Part shown: piece after piece, positions 63,488 to 64,000 of the stretch
How positions within the stretch are numbered: the stretch's first letter is position 1
Layout of the letters: the number at the start of each line of letters is the position of its first letter
Translations under genes and position numbers: made by a program
Assembly (NCBI GenBank): GCA_030674185.1
Contig: JAPXFY010000015.1
Span: forward strand, 17,604,517 to 17,668,516
Length of the DNA stretch: 64,000 nt
Source: Monoplex corrugatus
Taxonomy: Eukaryota > Mollusca > Gastropoda > Littorinimorpha > Ranellidae
Direction: 5' to 3'
The notes under the pieces: generated by a model
What the model saw: the letters and a program-made list of their open reading frames with translations, nothing else
Databases searched by the model: none
What the model was told of the DNA's origin: nothing

Positions 63488-63599
63488 GTTTATCTCTTTT
63501 TTCTTTTTTTTCTCTCTCTCTTTATCTCTCTCTCCCTCTCTCACTTTATCTCTCTCCCCTCTCTCTCTTTCTCTCCCCCCCCCCCCCCCCCCCCCCCCG
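63220..63599. repeat. long interrupted (CT)n block ending in poly-C
   Basis: About 360 bp of CT/TTTC/CTGT organised in repeated 60-80 bp sub-blocks (TCTTTGCCTTTCTC recurs), then about 21 C. Confidence 0.95.
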
Positions 63600-63667
63600 C
63601 GCCTTCACGACTGCGTTCATTGTGATATCTTCTTCTAGTTTCCTTAGGCTTGTTTATTTTCTGTTAG

Positions 63668-63769
63668 ACTACTTTGTGTGTTTGATTTGGGCGCTGATCG
63701 CACATTGGTTGCCATACACTACTTTGTGTGTTTGATTTGGGCGCTGATCGCACATTGGTTGCCATACAC
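63668..63769. repeat. perfect 50-bp tandem duplication
   Basis: The sequence from ACTACTTTGTGTG to CCATACAC is repeated exactly with a 50-bp period (identity over 52 bp). It may be real or a local assembly artefact. Confidence 0.9.
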
Positions 63770-64000
63770 ATTATATTAGCTGCTCCATTGTTATCGGTGA
63801 TTCTGACTAGCACAAACGACATATGCATGAAGGATGAATGTCTCCTTTTTTGCAGCATCGTTTTCAGTGACACATGAGTGAAGTGAATGAGACTTGACTG
63901 TGTGGCCCCAGTCTTCCCCGTGATACCATAGTACTCTCAGCTCTCGATGGAAGCTGGCTGGGGCTGAAAAATCGCACAATGATTTTGACAAGACTGATTG
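63770..64000 (+). mobile_element. S6 dispersed element, partial
   Basis: GACTTGACTGTGTGGCCCCA, CTCTCAGCTCTCGATGGAAG and GGCTGGGGCTGAAAAATCG match S6. The copy reaches the window edge. Confidence 0.55.

Overview
The window looks like a gene-poor stretch of a large, repeat-rich eukaryotic genome, most likely a marine gastropod mollusc (caenogastropod-like). This is an inference from repeat families that I recognise as mollusc-type SINEs and LINEs, very dense dinucleotide and tetranucleotide microsatellites, long introns, and GT/AG-bounded short exons. There are no operons, bacterial promoters or CRISPR arrays.

Host gene. On the + strand, a chain of exons can be joined without breaking frame: 4291-4643, 8867-8995, 13649-13958, 19443-19922, 20932-21634 and 23479-23523. 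A phase-compatible continuation follows at 45520-45620 and 46234-46284. The conceptual product is mostly disordered: Ser/Pro/Arg-rich, with two long Glu/Asp-rich runs and a Gly/Ser-rich tail, then a more ordered-looking helical segment in the 45.5 kb exon. I do not recognise the protein. Both ends of the gene probably lie outside the exons I can see. If the chain is right, a 22 kb intron (23.5-45.5 kb) holds most of the mobile elements.

Mobile elements. A Penelope-like element (42110-44863, minus) has identical 164-bp terminal direct repeats, a long reverse transcriptase frame, an intact GIY-YIG endonuclease frame separated from it by one frameshift, and hammerhead-ribozyme-like motifs in its repeats. 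It sits inside an older tRNA-derived SINE. A second, more diverged Penelope-like 3' end lies at 58757-59130. LINE remains include an I-like element with RT and RNase H (56431-58545), a second copy of its 3' end (47866-48137), a decayed CR1-like element with endonuclease and RT (15030-17200), three 3' ends of one endonuclease-RT LINE family (8157, 14657, 24243) and another LINE C-terminus (5368-5760). Six dispersed short-repeat families, named S1-S6 here, have 2 to 9 copies each.

Tandem repeats. The most striking is a 40-bp satellite of about 32 units (6661-7935) that grew inside an S1 SINE. Others are a roughly 44-bp CCCTTTGACTC array (12040-13000), an AG-rich array (30270-31290), a decaying roughly 100-bp satellite (31800-33530), arrays at 59350 and 60440, an 850-bp tandem duplication (61680-63200), a long triplet-repeat block (10895-11460), a large foldback (52412-52650) and dozens of microsatellites. 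Exon boundaries, family names and repeat edges were read by eye; none was checked by search or alignment software.
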